A stretch of 31,100 bases of DNA, taken from the NCBI GenBank assembly GCA_964652075.1, contig CAZYZQ010000007.1, positions 1-31,100 on the forward strand. Reading direction: 5' to 3'. Each line of letters starts with the position of its first letter. Positions within the stretch are counted from its first letter, which is position 1. Below are positions 28,828-31,100 of this stretch, one piece after another. The notes beneath the pieces were generated by a model. It saw only the letters and a program-made list of their open reading frames with translations, was not told the DNA's origin and did not search any database. This stretch comes from CAZYZQ01 sp964652075. GTDB taxonomy: Bacteria; Bacillota; Clostridia; Oscillospirales; Oscillospiraceae. Position numbers and translations under genes: made by a program.

Positions 28828-29844
28828 ATGAGTACGCATCAGACAGAACAAGTACGGGTCTATGTCCCGGGGCGCATCCACCTGCGCGTGGTGGCGATCG
28901 GCGGCGGGCACGGCCTGTCGAATATGCTGCGCGGGCTGAAACAGGTCACGCGCCACCTGACGGCCGTTGTCACCGTTGCGGACGACGGCGGCGGCTCCGG
29001 CATGCTGCGCAAGGATCTGGGCATGCTGCCGCCGGGCGATATCCGGAACTGCATTCTGGCGCTCTCCAATGCGGAGCCGATGATGGAAAAGCTGCTGGAT
29101 TACCGCTTTCAGGATGGAAGCCTGACGGGCCAGAGCTTCGGCAACCTGTTCCTTGCAGCGCTCAACGGCGTATCCGGCAGCTTTGAGGCGGCTGTGAAGC
29201 AGATGAGCGATATTCTGGCCATTACGGGAAAGGTGCTGCCCGTGACAGGGGAGAATGTGGAACTGGAAGCGACGTTTGAGAACGGGGAGACAGTTCTCGG
29301 CGAGAGTAAGATTTTTTATGCAAAAAAAGAGAACGACTGCCGGATCCGGCAGGTGCGCCTGCTGCCGGAGAACCCTGCGGCGCTGCCGGATTCCATCCGG
29401 GCAATTCAGCATGCCGATCTGATCGTGCTCGGGCCGGGGAGTCTGTATACGAGTGTGATCCCCAATCTGCTGGTCGACGGGATCGCGCAGGCAATTGCGG
29501 AATCCCACGCCAAACGCATCTATGTGATGAACATGATGACGCAGGACGGTGAGACAGAGGGGTATACCGGCCCGGATCACGTCCGCGCACTGCTGCGCCA
29601 TGGCGGCGCGGATATTCTGGACGCCGTGCTGGCCAACGACCAGCCGATTCCGCACGAGGTGCTGGAAAGCTACGCGGATGAGGGAGCGGAGCCGCTGCGC
29701 CTGTGCAGGGAAGAGATCGAGGCCATGGGCGTTCAGGTCTTCACGTATCCCATGCTGGCGGAGGGGGCGCTTGCGCGCCACGACCCGGAGAAGCTGGCCG
29801 AGGCGCTGATGGATTGCTGCCATCTCATCAAAAAACGGAGGTGA
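28828..29844 (+). CDS. yvcK: Gluconeogenesis factor YvcK/GlmR (CofD-like)
   Basis: YvcK (GlmR) binds UDP-GlcNAc and stimulates GlmS in Bacillus, guiding carbon into wall precursors on gluconeogenic substrates. The 338-residue CofD-like Rossmann protein has AIGGGHGLSNMLRGLK (23-38), VTVADDGGGSGMLRKDLGMLPPGDIRNCI (48-76), FGNLFLAAL, DLIVLGPGSLYTSVIPNLLV and MNMMTQDGETEGYT, all typical. An N-terminal extension of about 20 residues precedes the glycine loop. ATG 28828 has only a weak ribosome site (GGGGACG), so coupling to rapZ 15 bp upstream is likely. Its last 3 bp belong to the whiA ribosome site. Confidence 0.95.
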   Translation: MSTHQTEQVRVYVPGRIHLRVVAIGGGHGLSNMLRGLKQVTRHLTAVVTVADDGGGSGMLRKDLGMLPPGDIRNCILALSNAEPMMEKLLDYRFQDGSLTGQSFGNLFLAALNGVSGSFEAAVKQMSDILAITGKVLPVTGENVELEATFENGETVLGESKIFYAKKENDCRIRQVRLLPENPAALPDSIRAIQHADLIVLGPGSLYTSVIPNLLVDGIAQAIAESHAKRIYVMNMMTQDGETEGYTGPDHVRALLRHGGADILDAVLANDQPIPHEVLESYADEGAEPLRLCREEIEAMGVQVFTYPMLAEGALARHDPEKLAEALMDCCHLIKKRR

Positions 29845-29849
29845 CCGCC

Positions 29850-30749
29850 GTGTCATTTGCATCGAACGTGAAATCCGAGCTTTGCCGCGCGCAGGTTGGG
29901 AAAAAATGCTGCGCGATTGCGGAGAGCTATGGGGTGTTGCTGTTTTGCAACACCTTTACGCCGGCGCAGGCCAGAATCGTTACGGAGAGCGCCGATTTTG
30001 CGCTGCGCCTGCCCAGACTTTTTGCCCGGGCGTTCGGCGTGAGCTTTGATCGCCTGCCGGACGAGACGGGCGGGAAGCGCGTTTTTGTGATCGAGGATGC
30101 CAAAAAGCTACAACGCATGTTTGACACGCTGGAGCTGTCCGACCGGAACGCAGGCGCGCTGCATCTGAATTTTGGAATATTGGAGCGCGAGTGCTGTCAG
30201 GCGGCGTTCCTGCGCGGCGCGTTTCTCGCAGGCGGGTCTGTGACCGACCCGACCAAGCGCTACCACCTTGAGCTGGCCACGGGCCATCTGAAGGCGGGCA
30301 AGGAGACGTATGCCCTGCTTTTGGAGATGGGCTTCGCGCCGAAGGAGATCCTGCGCGGCGGCAACCAGATTTTATATTTCAAGCAGTCGGACGCGATAGA
30401 GGATTTTTTGACGAAAATCGGCGCGATGCAGTGCTCCATGGGCGTCATGGAGGCGAAAATGGAGAAGGATCTGCGCAACGACGTCAATCGCCGCTGCAAC
30501 TGTGAAACGGCGAATTTGACGAAGGTCGTCGACGCGGCGCAGGAGCAGATTGCAGCGATCCGGATTCTGGAGGCGTCCGGGCGGCTCGAGGAGCTGCCGG
30601 ACAAGCTCCGCAGTACAGCGCTCCTGCGCCGGAAAAACCCGGAGGCCACACTCAGTGAGCTGGCGGACATGTTGGATGAGCCGGTCACAAAATCAGCCAT
30701 GAACCACCGGATGCGCAAGCTGATCGCGCTGGCGAGAGAAGAAGAGTAG
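29850..30749 (+). CDS. whiA: DNA-binding protein WhiA
   Basis: WhiA is a sporulation regulator in Streptomyces; in Bacillus it influences cell division and chromosome segregation. The 299-residue protein has an N-terminal WhiA_N region (SFASNVKSELCRAQV...CCAIAESYGVLLF). A degenerate LAGLIDADG homing-endonuclease-like core (CCQAAFLRGAFLAGGSVTDPTKRYHLELA) has lost nuclease residues, as in the family. The C-terminal helix-turn-helix is PEATLSELADMLDEPVTKSAMNHRMRKL. GTG 29850 is chosen because ACGGAGGTG is well spaced before it and the N-terminal VSFASNVKSEL is the family start. It begins 5 bp after yvcK; rapZ-yvcK-whiA is the conserved order in Firmicutes and Actinobacteria. dnaE starts 2 bp after the stop. 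Confidence 0.95.
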   Translation: MSFASNVKSELCRAQVGKKCCAIAESYGVLLFCNTFTPAQARIVTESADFALRLPRLFARAFGVSFDRLPDETGGKRVFVIEDAKKLQRMFDTLELSDRNAGALHLNFGILERECCQAAFLRGAFLAGGSVTDPTKRYHLELATGHLKAGKETYALLLEMGFAPKEILRGGNQILYFKQSDAIEDFLTKIGAMQCSMGVMEAKMEKDLRNDVNRRCNCETANLTKVVDAAQEQIAAIRILEASGRLEELPDKLRSTALLRRKNPEATLSELADMLDEPVTKSAMNHRMRKLIALAREEE

Positions 30750-30751
30750 AT

Positions 30752-31100
30752 ATGGGATTCGTCCATCTGCATGTGCATACAGAATACAGCCTGCTTGACG
30801 GCGCGTGCCGGATCTCCCGGCTGTTTGACCGCGTCAAGGAGATGGGGCAGACGGCGATTGCCATTACGGATCACGGCGTCATGTACGGCGCGATTGATTT
30901 CTATAAGGCCGCGCAAAAGGCAGGCGTCAAGCCGATCATCGGCTGCGAGGTCTATGTCGCGCCCCGCACAAGGCAGGACAAGGTACACGGCGTCGATAAT
31001 GAGAACCGCCATCTGGTGCTCCTGTGCGAAAATGAAACCGGGTACCGGAACCTGAGCTACATGGTTTCATGCAGCTTTCTCGACGGCTTCTATATCCGTC
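30752..31100 (+). CDS. dnaE: DNA polymerase III alpha subunit (DnaE), 3'-truncated by the window edge
   Basis: Only the first 116 residues of this replicative polymerase (usually about 1,150) are in the window. They are the N-terminal PHP domain: FVHLHVHTEYSLLDGACRISRL (3-24) with the metal-binding HxH, AIAITDHGVMYGAIDFYKAAQKAGVKPIIGCEVYVAP (35-71), then RHLVLLCENETGYRNLSYMVS. This start is DnaE-type rather than PolC, which begins with an OB domain. ATG 30752 lies 2 bp after whiA, and GAAGAAGAG before it is a modest ribosome site, so translation may be coupled. Confidence 0.95.
   Translation, partial: MGFVHLHVHTEYSLLDGACRISRLFDRVKEMGQTAIAITDHGVMYGAIDFYKAAQKAGVKPIIGCEVYVAPRTRQDKVHGVDNENRHLVLLCENETGYRNLSYMVSCSFLDGFYIR

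Noticed and set aside
27748..29862. A 704-codon open minus-strand frame opposite murB-rapZ-yvcK
   Set aside because: It is a shadow of three well-supported plus-strand genes in G+C-rich DNA; the composition (His, Arg, Gln, Ala) is not protein-like.
1..31100. CRISPR arrays, insertion sequences, tRNA or rRNA genes
   Set aside because: No regularly spaced repeats, transposase frames with inverted ends, cloverleaf-forming segments or rRNA signatures were seen by eye on either strand; a covariance-model scan was not possible.

Overview
The window is a G+C-rich chromosomal segment of a spore-forming Gram-positive bacterium, most likely a gut clostridium of the Oscillospiraceae/Ruminococcaceae kind. 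Reasons: sigma-A promoters close to consensus (TTGACA, 17 bp, TATAAT) and strong Shine-Dalgarno sequences; SpoIID-like, WhiA, YvcK/GlmR, RapZ and HPr kinase genes; a lysine (L-box) riboswitch; gene order typical of Clostridia (queA..tgt-yajC-TIGR04086, yceD-rpmF, der-plsY-gpsA, murB-rapZ-yvcK-whiA-dnaE); and the carboxyspermidine route of polyamine synthesis. The genus is inference.

Layout. 1-2030: the 3' part of nspC, a YerC/TrpR-like regulator, and a frameshifted carboxypeptidase-regulatory-like gene. 2033-5168 (minus strand): asd-dapA-dapB behind a lysine riboswitch with a readable terminator/antiterminator switch. 5236-8635: SpoIID/SPOR secreted protein, queA and a GNAT acetyltransferase. 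8643-9206 (minus): tandem DUF305 protein. 9263-11311: tgt, yajC and a TIGR04086 membrane protein. 11312-11645: AT-rich intergenic region. 11646-13158: a possible SpoIIM-like membrane protein and XerD. 13182-15232 (minus): rpe and a threonine ammonia-lyase. 15264-18660: divergent promoter pair, then the xpaC-telA-lemA-TPM envelope operon. 18767-20366: CrtO-like acyltransferase overlapping an MGDG-synthase-type glycosyltransferase. 20366-21319 (minus): RluA-family pseudouridine synthase. 21426-22272: yceD-rpmF. 22278-25342: der-plsY-gpsA. 25405-25602 (minus): rpmB. 25725-31100: hprK, then murB-rapZ-yvcK-whiA and the start of dnaE.

Functionally this is mostly core genome. Asd/DapA/DapB make the first steps of lysine and diaminopimelate synthesis and are switched off by lysine. 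Asd also makes aspartate semialdehyde, the co-substrate of the carboxyspermidine route to which NspC belongs. PlsY, GpsA and the acyltransferase/glycosyltransferase pair concern membrane lipids. MurB, RapZ, YvcK and SpoIID concern the cell wall. QueA and Tgt make queuosine. I found no CRISPR array, insertion sequence, prophage, tRNA or rRNA. The least understood parts are the four-gene XpaC/TelA/LemA/TPM operon, the acyltransferase/glycosyltransferase pair, the cysteine-rich DUF305 protein, the single-base-broken gene at 1384-1973, and several structured leaders.
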